This document shows, one piece after another, positions 7,789 to 16,063 of a stretch of DNA of 47,961 nucleotides. The stretch's first letter is position 1. Each line of letters begins with the position of its first letter. The DNA comes from JBARCX01 sp049794535 (GTDB taxonomy: Bacteria > Pseudomonadota > Gammaproteobacteria > Xanthomonadales > Rhodanobacteraceae): positions 1-47,961 of the forward strand of contig JBARCX010000096.1 of the NCBI GenBank assembly GCA_049794535.1, written 5' to 3'. The notes below the pieces were generated by a model. It ran no database searches and had not been told where the DNA came from. It saw nothing but the letters and a program-made list of their open reading frames with translations. The translations under genes and the position numbers were made by a program.

Positions 7789-7818
7789 TTAAAACCTCCT
7801 GGTTTAAAACCTCCAGGT
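7789..7818 (-). repeat. Tandem 15-bp duplication over the autotransporter stop codon
   Basis: On the minus strand ACCTGGAGGTTTTAA (7818-7804) is immediately followed by ACCAGGAGGTTTTAA (7803-7789), 14 of 15 identical. The unit carries the last four codons and the TAA stop, so the gene end is written twice in the same frame. Confidence 0.9.
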
Positions 7819-10800
7819 GAAGCCACCTTTGAATCCGCTATCTACAGCGCGATGGGTGATTTGCCCGTTGTAGGACAGGCTAAGCGTGGCGTTCTTGGCG
7901 ACCTGAAGATCCAGGCCGGTGTCGATCACGAGTGCATTGCGGGCGATGGGCAATCCTTCAGCCGTGAATGGTGAGCCGCCCATGAAGGCCTCGGTCACAT
8001 CCGTGTGCACGTCACCAAAGGCATGCCGCCAGCCCAAGGTTCCGTGTGCTGTTAGAGCGTCGCCTTGGAAGAGGAAGTGTGTCGCCGCATGCACACCGAG
8101 TGTCGTGTAGGTAACAGCATGATCACTGCCACTTCCTGTGAGTGCCATCGGCCCACCTTGCTCCTGGAAGGCATCGGTGTTGAGCCTCACATAGGCAGCC
8201 TGCGCAAAAGGCTCCAGCGCCGTGCCCTTGAACTGGAACTGGTAGCCCGCTTCGCCAAATACCTGGGCTGTGTATGCTTTGTTGTCGCTCTGCGCGTGAC
8301 CGGTAAAGTCGGGAAGGAGGATGGTCCGGTTGGTATTGAGTGTGTGCTGGGTATAGGCCGCGCCCATGCTTAATCCAAGCGCACCTAACTGCGTGCCGGC
8401 ATATAAGCCGATATGCGCATCATCACTGGAGACAGAAGAGCCGCGCTGACTGATGTTGAGCGACGTCTGGGTATAGCCCCCTGTCACGCCGACGCGACTG
8501 CTTTCACCCACCGGCATATCCGCGCCGAGGAAAAAGCCACCGAGCGTATGCGACACCGAGGCAGCATTGCCGTTGCTATCGCCATGCCCCCACGAGCCTG
8601 CGAACTGACCCCACCATGCCAGGCCATTGGGTTGTGTCTGGACGGACTGCCCCGAACTCGTGGACGTGCTCGACGTTGAGCCACTTTGGTCCGCCTGACG
8701 CAAACGGCTGGTCACCGCGTCGCGCAAGAAGCGGCTGTCTTCGAGGAACGTGTTCTGCGCACTGGCGTGAACTTCACCGGAGAGTTGATTCGCTGCGTTG
8801 CGAACCTGCGCATCGCTCTGCAAGTTGCTTACGGCAGTGAAGGGGGCACTGGTCGACGAAAGACCTTGTATCGCCCTGAGCGCAGCGGTTTCGTTGCGCG
8901 TACCGGTGATAGCAGTCAGCGCACGACTTTGGACCACATCAAGATAGAAATGCTGAGCGTCGTAGAGGGGCACGACGCCAAGCACAGCACTTAATGCGGT
9001 TTGTCCCACCAACGTATACGTGCCAACGAGTCCTTGATTGGCCGTAAGTAGCGTGTAGCGCTCGCCCTTGGTGTAAAGCTGGCCGGGTGTGGGCGTGGTC
9101 ACGTTGACCAAGGCACCGGCGCTCACTGTGGCATTGCCATTCACTACGATCTGGCTTGATGAGCCGGATTGCAGCGGGTTCAGTTGAGCCAAATAGGTGG
9201 AGCCGGCGTTTTGCGTGAAATTACCCGCAACAGTCAGCGTCTGGTATGCAGCACTGCCGGTGCCGCTTCCCGGGGCAACCGTTCCCGTCACCATCAGGTT
9301 GCCACCAATACCGCCGTGTCCGCTGAGCAAGCCGCTATTGGTCACGGAGCCTAGGATCGTGCCGTTATCGACCAGCCATCCCTGGTTGATAACCGAGCCA
9401 CCGATCAACCCACCATTGACGAGCACGCCCAGATTGATCGCGCTGCCTGCGAGCGATCCATCGACAACGAGTTCGGCCGGCGCGCTAATTCCCGTCAAGC
9501 CGGTGTACGTGTTTTGACCCGTCAGCACTTCCTTACCACCGGAAATAACCAGCCGCCCACCCACGCCACCACCGATGCCGCCATCGGTGAGCTGTCCATT
9601 AAAGGTGCCCGCGGCGTTGGTCAGATCCAGCGTGGTCCCACCCAGAAGGACATTTCCTGCCCCGGAGAGTGAGGGGGCCATCGTGGCCTGCCATGTGCGG
9701 GAGATATCGAAGATGCCGTCGATATGGATATCCGATGACAGCGCGATACTTCCTGGGCCGGCCAAGCCGAGCCAGCCGCCTTGGGCGACATTCGTTGCGC
9801 CGGTGTAGGTATTCGTGCCGCTGAGATTGGCCACAGCTCCCGATGCCACCTGGAAGGGCCCCGTACCGGAAATCACGCCGGCCAAGCCGAGGGGACCCAT
9901 CGCGGGCGTCACGGTGAAGTTGGTGGTGATCGGGCTGTCGGTGACGAAATACGGTGTGTAACCGGTGGCCTGGTTCTGCAGGTCGTACATCACCGCGTTG
10001 TGCATGAAGAACGAGATGCCGTAGATGGCACCGTCTGGAAAACCACCGTAAGGGCCTACGGTTACCACGTTGCTGTAGTCGCCGCTTGCGTCATTGCCCG
10101 ACACGATGGAAGCAGGTTGCGATCCAGGAGACTGGCCGGTCACGGTCAGTGTGATGCCAGGAATTTCGTCACTATTGCTGTTGATATGTCCCAGCGCTGT
10201 TTCGTGGGTCAGCACGCCAAGATCATTGTCGATAAGCATGATGTTGGGTGTGCCGCTGTCGAAAAGCGTGGGGAAGACAGCGCTGGAGCTGTTCTTGCCG
10301 CTGGTCAGCACATATAGGAACTGGGTGTCGAATTGGTTCGCCGATGGTGCCCCCGTAAGAGGGAAGGTTCCCTGCGCGCCGCCGGTCCATGGCACAACAC
10401 TGAGAAACTGGGCACGTAGCGCAGGCGTAAGGCCAAGGATGAGGCAGGCGCTACCGCAACTCCCGGGCGCTGCAGCCGTTCCATTGGCCTCGACGATGTA
10501 GCCGGTGCTAGTGAGCATGCCCGGCACGCCGTTGCCAAAATCGCCAGCGCCGAACGTGCCGTAGAAATAGCCTTCCTCAGGTGGCTTACCCTGATTGAGA
10601 TTCTGTTGCCAAGTCAGGTCTTGGTAGTAAGGGGTGCCGGAAATAGTGGTAATGACAGGCCCTTGGGTATCGCCTCCAAGGCCTGCGGGCGTACCCATAT
10701 AGGCCTGGGCAATAGCTACGGGCAGGCCTTGCGATGTCGAGAAGTTGCCGGCCTGTGCTCCCGATATGGAGTTGTAGAACTGCACGCTGGAGACGGTGGT

Positions 10801-11136
10801 GTTGGATTGCCAGTAACCGTAAGTCCCGTTGCCGTACAAGTAAGGCTGTGGCGCACCTTGTGCCACGCCCGGTTGGTTCGGAAACCAGCTAGGTGCATGC
10901 CCGCTCGTCTTGGTTCCTACATCGATATTGAACGAGTCGGAGCCGGTGTCGAAAAGGTATTCCTCCGGTGTTGCGCCATTGACGCCAACGTTGATGCCTA
11001 AGCGATAACCGTACTGATTGCCGCCGTAGGACTCTTGAATAATATCTAGCGGAATATCGCTAGCACGCCCTTGTTGATACGGTGCCAGCAGGCAGGCCAA
11101 AGCCAAGGCCAATGGCCTGTATTGAATTTTTCTCAC
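7804..11136 (-). CDS. Autotransporter with pepsin-like (A1) aspartic protease passenger
   Basis: Type V secreted surface protein, 1110 residues. A signal peptide (about 1-26, ...ACLLAPYQQGRAS) precedes a passenger with every landmark of a two-lobed pepsin-type protease: first catalytic motif FDTGS (D63), flap-like YGNGTYGYW (Tyr101), a lobe-closing FYGTFGAGDF (191-200), second catalytic motif FDSGT (D293), and a C-lobe end, IYGISFFM (371-378) followed by MYDLQNQATGYTPY, that matches the eukaryotic pepsin pattern ILGDxFxR...FDxxNxxxGFAP. Residues about 405-830 form a beta-helical stalk with autotransporter-associated repeats (GTNTYTGATNV, GQNTYTGLTGI). Residues about 838-1110 are the outer-membrane beta-barrel with a terminal Phe (TWRF). 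The start is GTG at 11136; the ATG at 11150 is out of frame and followed at once by TAA. Protease function is inferred from motifs; the autotransporter architecture is clear. Confidence 0.9.
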   Translation of the reverse strand: MRKIQYRPLALALACLLAPYQQGRASDIPLDIIQESYGGNQYGYRLGINVGVNGATPEEYLFDTGSDSFNIDVGTKTSGHAPSWFPNQPGVAQGAPQPYLYGNGTYGYWQSNTTVSSVQFYNSISGAQAGNFSTSQGLPVAIAQAYMGTPAGLGGDTQGPVITTISGTPYYQDLTWQQNLNQGKPPEEGYFYGTFGAGDFGNGVPGMLTSTGYIVEANGTAAAPGSCGSACLILGLTPALRAQFLSVVPWTGGAQGTFPLTGAPSANQFDTQFLYVLTSGKNSSSAVFPTLFDSGTPNIMLIDNDLGVLTHETALGHINSNSDEIPGITLTVTGQSPGSQPASIVSGNDASGDYSNVVTVGPYGGFPDGAIYGISFFMHNAVMYDLQNQATGYTPYFVTDSPITTNFTVTPAMGPLGLAGVISGTGPFQVASGAVANLSGTNTYTGATNVAQGGWLGLAGPGSIALSSDIHIDGIFDISRTWQATMAPSLSGAGNVLLGGTTLDLTNAAGTFNGQLTDGGIGGGVGGRLVISGGKEVLTGQNTYTGLTGISAPAELVVDGSLAGSAINLGVLVNGGLIGGSVINQGWLVDNGTILGSVTNSGLLSGHGGIGGNLMVTGTVAPGSGTGSAAYQTLTVAGNFTQNAGSTYLAQLNPLQSGSSSQIVVNGNATVSAGALVNVTTPTPGQLYTKGERYTLLTANQGLVGTYTLVGQTALSAVLGVVPLYDAQHFYLDVVQSRALTAITGTRNETAALRAIQGLSSTSAPFTAVSNLQSDAQVRNAANQLSGEVHASAQNTFLEDSRFLRDAVTSRLRQADQSGSTSSTSTSSGQSVQTQPNGLAWWGQFAGSWGHGDSNGNAASVSHTLGGFFLGADMPVGESSRVGVTGGYTQTSLNISQRGSSVSSDDAHIGLYAGTQLGALGLSMGAAYTQHTLNTNRTILLPDFTGHAQSDNKAYTAQVFGEAGYQFQFKGTALEPFAQAAYVRLNTDAFQEQGGPMALTGSGSDHAVTYTTLGVHAATHFLFQGDALTAHGTLGWRHAFGDVHTDVTEAFMGGSPFTAEGLPIARNALVIDTGLDLQVAKNATLSLSYNGQITHRAVDSGFKGGFTWRF

Positions 11137-11238
11137 GCCCCTTACCCCATCGTGTTGTTGAGTACGTTGCCGGCCCCCGTTTGTCTCAGTGGTTGTTCAA
11201 AGCCGCCGAGCGTCGTGACCATCCCGGCTTGGTCATGA

Positions 11239-11267
11239 CTACTAGTTACGACGTCCAGCGGTCACAA
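11239..11267 (-). promoter_or_regulatory. Possible promoter of the autotransporter gene
   Basis: On the minus strand TTGTGA (11267-11262) is followed after 17 nt by TAGTAG (11244-11239). The -10 match is poor. The 8-bp palindrome GTCATGAC lies just downstream (11232-11239). The rest of the 286-bp gap to the divergent gene at 11423 shows no other clear signal. Confidence 0.25.
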
Positions 11268-11422
11268 AATTGAAATGACAGATATGACCGATTGCACTTG
11301 AGAAGGGCGCAAGAACTTGTGCCGCGAATTGTCTGCGCGCTGTGGGCGATGCATCGATATGCAGTGATGAACGCGACGCGCTAGGCTGCCAACTTGGACT
11401 TCGCCACGCTTGGAGATGTCAC

Positions 11423-12169
11423 ATGCCGTCGAACACCTGCCATCCGAACGCGCCGCACGTGAAGCTGAAAGCACCTGATTGGTACGCTTCGGCATTGATG
11501 TTGGACCGCGCACTGGATGCGATCCTGCGCCGCGTCAAAAAACTCGATCGTGACCACGACATTCCTTATCTCGCCGGATACAGCGTGGATGGCAAGACCA
11601 TCTACATCGACCGACATTTGCCGAAGACCTTCAGCTTCCGTGGTCGCACGGTCGAGGTAGATCGGTTTCTGATCTTGCATGAGGAAGTAGAAAAGACGCT
11701 GATAGATCAGCTCGGCCTGCATTACCTGCATGCGCATCAAATCGCCACGCGCGCGGAAGAAGCTGCAGTGAACGCCCAGCGCGTTACGTGGGCCGCCTAC
11801 GATCGCTTCATGCAGAAGTACGTCAAAGCGATCGGCGATGAACGCTTGACCAAAGTGCCCGTAGACCTCGACCTCAAGCCGTATCGCGACTATCACGACT
11901 ACGACTTGATGGAGCGGATGATGAAGCACATCGATCGCGCGCCGGGTATCAGCGACAAACGTCGCGACGAAATAAAAATCTATGCCGCCGCGTTTCGCGA
12001 GCAGCATCGCGCGGAACAGCGTCGCACCTCACGCAATGCAACCGTCAATGGAAATGGCGGCGCGCCGGTAGCGAAAAAGGCTTCGTCGAAAAAATCGGTG
12101 GCACCGAAGAAAGCTGCACCCAAGAAGACAGTAGCTGGGCGCAGTAAATCAGCGCCATCGCCCATGTAA
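11423..12169 (+). CDS. Conserved hypothetical protein with Lys/Ala-rich histone-like tail
   Basis: A 248-residue protein I cannot assign to a named family. The folded part (about 12-200) contains IPYLAGYSVDGKTIYIDRHLP (48-68, not all invariant), a helix LHEEVEKTL with H86, E87 and E90, and a second histidine cluster HYLHAHQIATRAEEAA (H100, H103, H105, E112, E113), a spacing that could bind a metal. Residues about 214-248 are a repetitive AKKASSKKSVAPKKAAPKK tail like histone H1 or AlgP, which suggests DNA or polyanion binding. The ATG at 11423 follows GGAG at 11412-11415; an upstream ATG at 11342 is rejected because its extra residues look non-coding. It stands alone, divergent from the autotransporter and convergent with serA. 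Confidence 0.8.
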   Translation: MPSNTCHPNAPHVKLKAPDWYASALMLDRALDAILRRVKKLDRDHDIPYLAGYSVDGKTIYIDRHLPKTFSFRGRTVEVDRFLILHEEVEKTLIDQLGLHYLHAHQIATRAEEAAVNAQRVTWAAYDRFMQKYVKAIGDERLTKVPVDLDLKPYRDYHDYDLMERMMKHIDRAPGISDKRRDEIKIYAAAFREQHRAEQRRTSRNATVNGNGGAPVAKKASSKKSVAPKKAAPKKTVAGRSKSAPSPM

Positions 12170-12180
12170 GTAACCACGGC

Positions 12181-12216
12181 CAATGGGCCATCCACGCTTG
12201 CGCGGATGGCCCATTG
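12181..12216. repeat. Perfect 13-bp inverted repeat between convergent genes
   Basis: CAATGGGCCATCC (12181-12193) and GGATGGCCCATTG (12204-12216) flank a 10-nt loop. It lies between the stop of the unknown gene and the stop of serA. There is no T-tract on either strand, so it would be a non-canonical bidirectional terminator or an mRNA 3'-end stabiliser. Confidence 0.75.
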
Positions 12217-12232
12217 AGTTAGCGCCGCTCAA

Positions 12233-13465
12233 TCAATACAGAACGCGGGTGCGCAACGTACCTGGGATGGCCACCAGCCCTTCTTTCAACGCGGCAGCCT
12301 GTGCCTCATCGGCGGTCACATCGATCACGACGTAACCCACTTGCGAATCGGTCTGCAGGAACTGCGCGTCGATGTTGATGTTGCCGGAGGAGAACAGTTC
12401 GTTGATGCGCGACAGCACGCCCGGCACATTTCGATGGATGTGCAGCAGGCGGCGACTGCGCGGGTGCTCCGGCAGCGATACCTCGGGGAAATTCACCGCG
12501 GACAGGGTAGAGCCGTTATCGCTGTAGCGCAGCAGCTTGCTGGCAACTTCGATGCCGATGTTGTCCTGCGCCTCCAGCGTGCTGCCGCCGATGTGTGGCG
12601 TCAGGATCACGTTGTCCATACCGACCAAGGGCGACACGAAAGCATCGTCATTACCCTTCGGTTCGACCGGGAACACATCCACCGCGGCGCCAGCAATATG
12701 TTCCGAGCGCAATGCCGCAGCCAATGCATCGATATCGACCACGGTGCCACGCGAGGCATTGATCAGCATCGAACCCTTACGCATGGTTGCCAGTTCCGCA
12801 GCGCCAATCATCAACTTGGTCGCTGGCGTTTCTGGCACGTGCAGGGTCACCACATCGGCACGTTGCAGTAGGTCTTCGAGGCTGGCGGCAGCGCGGGCGT
12901 TGCCAAGCGACAACTTGGTTTCGACATCGTGGAAGATCACACGCATGCCAAGGCTCTCGGCCAGCACGCCCACCTGGGTACCGATATGGCCATAACCGAC
13001 GATGCCCAGCACCTTATCGCGTGTCTCGAAACTACCGCTGGCGGACTTGGTCCACCCGCCGCGATGGCACAGCGCATTCTTCTGCGGAATGCCACGCAGC
13101 AGCATGATGGCTTCGGCGATCACCAGCTCGGCCACGCTGCGCGTATTGGAATACGGCGCGTTGAATACCGGGATGCCGGCCAATTCGGCGGCGGCCAGGT
13201 CAACCTGGTTTGTGCCGATGCAGAAGCAGCCGACAGCGATCAGCCGCTTGGCATGTTCCAACACTTCGGCGGTAAGGTGAGTGCGTGAGCGAAGGCCGAC
13301 GATATGCGCATCGGCAATACGCTCGCAAAGCAGTGCCTCGGGTAAGGATTTTTCGTGGTACTCGATCTGGCTATAGCCGGCACGTTTGAAGCTTTCCACC
13401 GCGGTGTGGCTGACGCCTTCCAGCAACAGTACTTTGATGTCTTGCCTGGGAAACGAGGTTTTCAT
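12233..13465 (-). CDS. serA: D-3-phosphoglycerate dehydrogenase
   Basis: First step of L-serine synthesis: oxidises 3-phosphoglycerate to 3-phosphohydroxypyruvate with NAD, or reduces 2-oxoglutarate in the reverse sense. The protein is 410 residues, identical to the E. coli length. It shows the D-2-hydroxyacid dehydrogenase fold with Rossmann motif GIVGYGHIGTQV, the arginine motif NASRGTVVDID, catalytic His in LTPHIGGST, and a C-terminal ACT domain (HIHRNVPGVLSRINELF) for serine feedback. The ATG at 13465 (MKTSFPRQDIK) is chosen over an ATG 57 nt upstream by family length. It is divergent from the flavoenzyme gene at 13576 across 110 bp. Confidence 0.95.
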   Translation of the reverse strand: MKTSFPRQDIKVLLLEGVSHTAVESFKRAGYSQIEYHEKSLPEALLCERIADAHIVGLRSRTHLTAEVLEHAKRLIAVGCFCIGTNQVDLAAAELAGIPVFNAPYSNTRSVAELVIAEAIMLLRGIPQKNALCHRGGWTKSASGSFETRDKVLGIVGYGHIGTQVGVLAESLGMRVIFHDVETKLSLGNARAAASLEDLLQRADVVTLHVPETPATKLMIGAAELATMRKGSMLINASRGTVVDIDALAAALRSEHIAGAAVDVFPVEPKGNDDAFVSPLVGMDNVILTPHIGGSTLEAQDNIGIEVASKLLRYSDNGSTLSAVNFPEVSLPEHPRSRRLLHIHRNVPGVLSRINELFSSGNINIDAQFLQTDSQVGYVVIDVTADEAQAAALKEGLVAIPGTLRTRVLY

Positions 13466-13575
13466 GTGAGTTCGGGCGGGTGAAAGACACCCCACTATGC
13501 CAGATTTGTGGCGCTGCAACACTGGACGTTCGGACGGCCAACTGGCAGGCTGGTCGTTCGATCAACGGAGCTGTC

Positions 13576-14961
13576 ATGACCCATACCGCGCTAGCCGATC
13601 TCGCTGGCCGTTTGCCCGAATTGCGCCTACTCACCGAGGCGGGAGATCTGGAGCACTACGGCCGTGACTGGACCCGTCGCTGGACACCAGCACCCTTGGC
13701 GATTGCCGTGCCGGCGAGTCTCGACGAAGTGCAAGCCATCGTGCGCTGGGCCAACGAGCACCAGGTGGCCATCGTGCCTTCCGGCGGTCGCACGGGTTTG
13801 TCGGGTGGTGCAGTAGCGGCTAACGGCGAGTTGGTACTGAGTCTCGCGCGAATGAATCGCGTACTCGAATTCAACGCGATAGACCGCACGTTGACTGTAC
13901 AACCCGGCATTGCACTGGAAGCCGTACACCGCGCAGCCCGTGAGCATGATCTGCTGTATCCCGTGGATTTCGCTGCACGCGGCTCGTGCTCGATAGGCGG
14001 CAACATCGCCACCAATGCCGGTGGCATCCGAGTGATCCGTTACGGCAATACACGGGAATGGATTGCCGGGCTGAAAGTCGTGACGGGTAACGGCGAACTG
14101 TTGGAACTCAATCGCGGCCTGATCAAGAACTCCAGTGGCTACGATCTGCGCCAGTTGATGATCGGCTCGGAGGGCACCCTGGGCATCGTGGTAGAAGCCA
14201 CACTCAAGCTCACGGATCCACCGCTGCCTTCGCAGGTGATGTTGCTCGCGTTGCCGGACATGGATGCGCTGATGCAGGTATTTGCAGCATTTCGCGCGAA
14301 GCTGGATTTGCAGGCATTCGAGTTCTTCACCGATGCCGCGCTGAAGCATGTGCTGGCGCATGGCGCGCAGCGCGCACTCGATGATGCTCATCCCTATTAC
14401 GTCGTGACTGAATTCGACGCCGCCGACGAAGTGACGCAGGAAGTGGCGCTGGCAGTGTTCGAGCAGTGCGTAGAGCAGGGCTGGGTGAGCGATGGTGTGA
14501 TTGCGCAGAGCGAAGCCCAGGCGGCGGCATTATGGCGGCTGCGGGAGGGCATCACCGAGAGCCTCGCGCCGCACAAGCCGTACAAGAACGATGTGTCGGT
14601 ACGGATCAGTGCGGTGCCGGTATTCCTGCACGAGATGCAGGCCTTGCTGGCGCGCGAATATCCGCAATTCGACATCGTGTGGTTTGGTCACATAGGTGAC
14701 GGGAACCTGCATATCAACGTACTGAAACCAGCAACGCAGAGTGATGCGGATTTCATTGCCCAGTGCGAGCATGTAACGAAACTGCTCGCCGATACGTTGC
14801 ACCGTCATGGTGGCAGTATCTCAGCCGAACACGGTATCGGGCTGGTGAAACGGGCGTACCTGGAGAGCACGAGGAGCACGGCGGAGATTGCGCTGATGCG
14901 TGGTGTGCGCAAAGTGTTCGATCCGAACGGCATCCTCAATCCAGGCAAGTTATTCGCCTAG
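13576..14961 (+). CDS. FAD-linked oxidase, D-2-hydroxyglutarate dehydrogenase type
   Basis: Flavoenzyme of the GlcD/D2HGDH family, 461 residues. It has an N-terminal PCMH-type FAD domain (PSGGRTGLSGGAVA, then GSCSIGGNIATNAGGIRV and GSEGTLGIVVEATLKL) and a C-terminal FAD-oxidase domain with the metal/substrate motifs WFGHIGDGNLHINV and SAEHGIG. The ATG at 13576 has GGAG 5 nt upstream. Its divergent pairing with serA matches the known functional link in Pseudomonas, where SerA makes D-2-hydroxyglutarate from 2-oxoglutarate to pull the unfavourable first step of serine synthesis and D2HGDH reoxidises it. Glycolate or D-lactate oxidation is an alternative; context favours D-2-hydroxyglutarate. 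Confidence 0.88.
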   Translation: MTHTALADLAGRLPELRLLTEAGDLEHYGRDWTRRWTPAPLAIAVPASLDEVQAIVRWANEHQVAIVPSGGRTGLSGGAVAANGELVLSLARMNRVLEFNAIDRTLTVQPGIALEAVHRAAREHDLLYPVDFAARGSCSIGGNIATNAGGIRVIRYGNTREWIAGLKVVTGNGELLELNRGLIKNSSGYDLRQLMIGSEGTLGIVVEATLKLTDPPLPSQVMLLALPDMDALMQVFAAFRAKLDLQAFEFFTDAALKHVLAHGAQRALDDAHPYYVVTEFDAADEVTQEVALAVFEQCVEQGWVSDGVIAQSEAQAAALWRLREGITESLAPHKPYKNDVSVRISAVPVFLHEMQALLAREYPQFDIVWFGHIGDGNLHINVLKPATQSDADFIAQCEHVTKLLADTLHRHGGSISAEHGIGLVKRAYLESTRSTAEIALMRGVRKVFDPNGILNPGKLFA

Positions 14962-15051
14962 GCGTATCCGGAAACTACAGGCCTGGGTCGCCCTGCACGG
15001 CCAGCGTGCTAGCCTAATCGGTCGTAGCCCGTTGCCTTGGAGAAGCAGGTC

Positions 15052-16008
15052 ATGTCGCAGGATCGCCGCTCGCTGTACCCCGAAATCGAACCTTGGGATG
15101 TGGGTTTCCTCAAGGTGTCCGAGTTGCACACGCTGTATTACGAGCAGAGTGGCAACCCGAATGGCAAGCCGGTGGTGTTTCTGCATGGCGGCCCGGGCGG
15201 CGGTACCAACCCCAAGTGTCGGCGCTTCTTCGATCCGGCGGTATACCGCATCGTATTGTTCGATCAGCGCGGTTGCGGCCAGTCCACACCGCATGCGGAG
15301 CTGACCGACAACACCACCTGGGATCTGGTGGCCGATATCGAGCGCGTGCGTGAGCACCTGGGCATCGGGCGCTGGCAGGTATTTGGTGGCTCGTGGGGTT
15401 CCACGCTCGCCTTGGCCTATGCGCAGAGTCATCCCGATAAGGTCACCGAGCTGGTGTTGCGCGGCATCTTCATGTTGCGCCGCTGGGAGCTTGAATGGTT
15501 CTACCAGAAGGGTGCGGATGCGTTGTACCCGGATGCATGGGAGACCTACCTAGCAGCCATTCCCGAAGCAGAGCGTGGCGATCTAATGAGTGCTTATCAT
15601 CGTCGCCTGACCAGCTCGGATGCGAAGACGCGCGTCGATGCTGCTCGGGCGTGGTCGGTATGGGAAGGTGCTACCAGCTTCCTGTATCCGGATGAGGAGC
15701 ACATCGCAGGGAGTGGCGAGGATGAATTCGCGCTGGCTTTCGCGCGTATCGAATGCCACTACTTCGTTAACGGCGGCTTCTTCGAGCACGATGATCAGCT
15801 GCTGCGTAACGTGGATCGCATTCGCAAGATCCCTACCGTGATTGTGCAGGGCCGCTACGACGTGGTGTGCCCCATGCGCAGCGCGTGGGACCTGCATCGC
15901 GCGTTGCCGGATGCCGATTTGCGCATTGTGCCGGATGCCGGCCATTCGGCATTCGAGCCGGGAAACATCCACGAATTGATCAAGGCGACTGATCGCTTTC
16001 GCGGCTGA
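15052..16008 (+). CDS. pip: Proline iminopeptidase
   Basis: Alpha/beta-hydrolase (peptidase S33) that removes N-terminal proline from peptides in the cytoplasm; 318 residues, typical for the bacterial monomeric form. Motifs: oxyanion-hole HGGPGGG (45-51), DQRGCGQS (71-78), nucleophile elbow GGSWGS with Ser114, the acid in QGRYDVVCP and the catalytic His in AGHSAFEP. The ATG at 15052 follows GGAG (15039-15042). It is monocistronic, bounded by its own terminator at 16024-16055. Confidence 0.95.
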   Translation: MSQDRRSLYPEIEPWDVGFLKVSELHTLYYEQSGNPNGKPVVFLHGGPGGGTNPKCRRFFDPAVYRIVLFDQRGCGQSTPHAELTDNTTWDLVADIERVREHLGIGRWQVFGGSWGSTLALAYAQSHPDKVTELVLRGIFMLRRWELEWFYQKGADALYPDAWETYLAAIPEAERGDLMSAYHRRLTSSDAKTRVDAARAWSVWEGATSFLYPDEEHIAGSGEDEFALAFARIECHYFVNGGFFEHDDQLLRNVDRIRKIPTVIVQGRYDVVCPMRSAWDLHRALPDADLRIVPDAGHSAFEPGNIHELIKATDRFRG

Positions 16009-16023
16009 GTGCCTAATTATCAG

Positions 16024-16055
16024 GCCGGTGGGGGAAATCCACCGGCTGGTTTTTT
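16024..16055 (+). terminator. Terminator after pip
   Basis: GCCGGTGG (16024-16031) pairs with CCACCGGC (16039-16046) around GGGAAAT, with a run of six T at 16050-16055. It lies between the convergent pip and upp genes. Confidence 0.85.
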
Positions 16056-16063
16056 AGATGGGT

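Noticed and set aside
7561..11140. Genomic island inserted at tRNA-Pro
   Set aside because: The autotransporter lies next to the tRNA, but no integrase and no repeat of the tRNA 3' end were seen.
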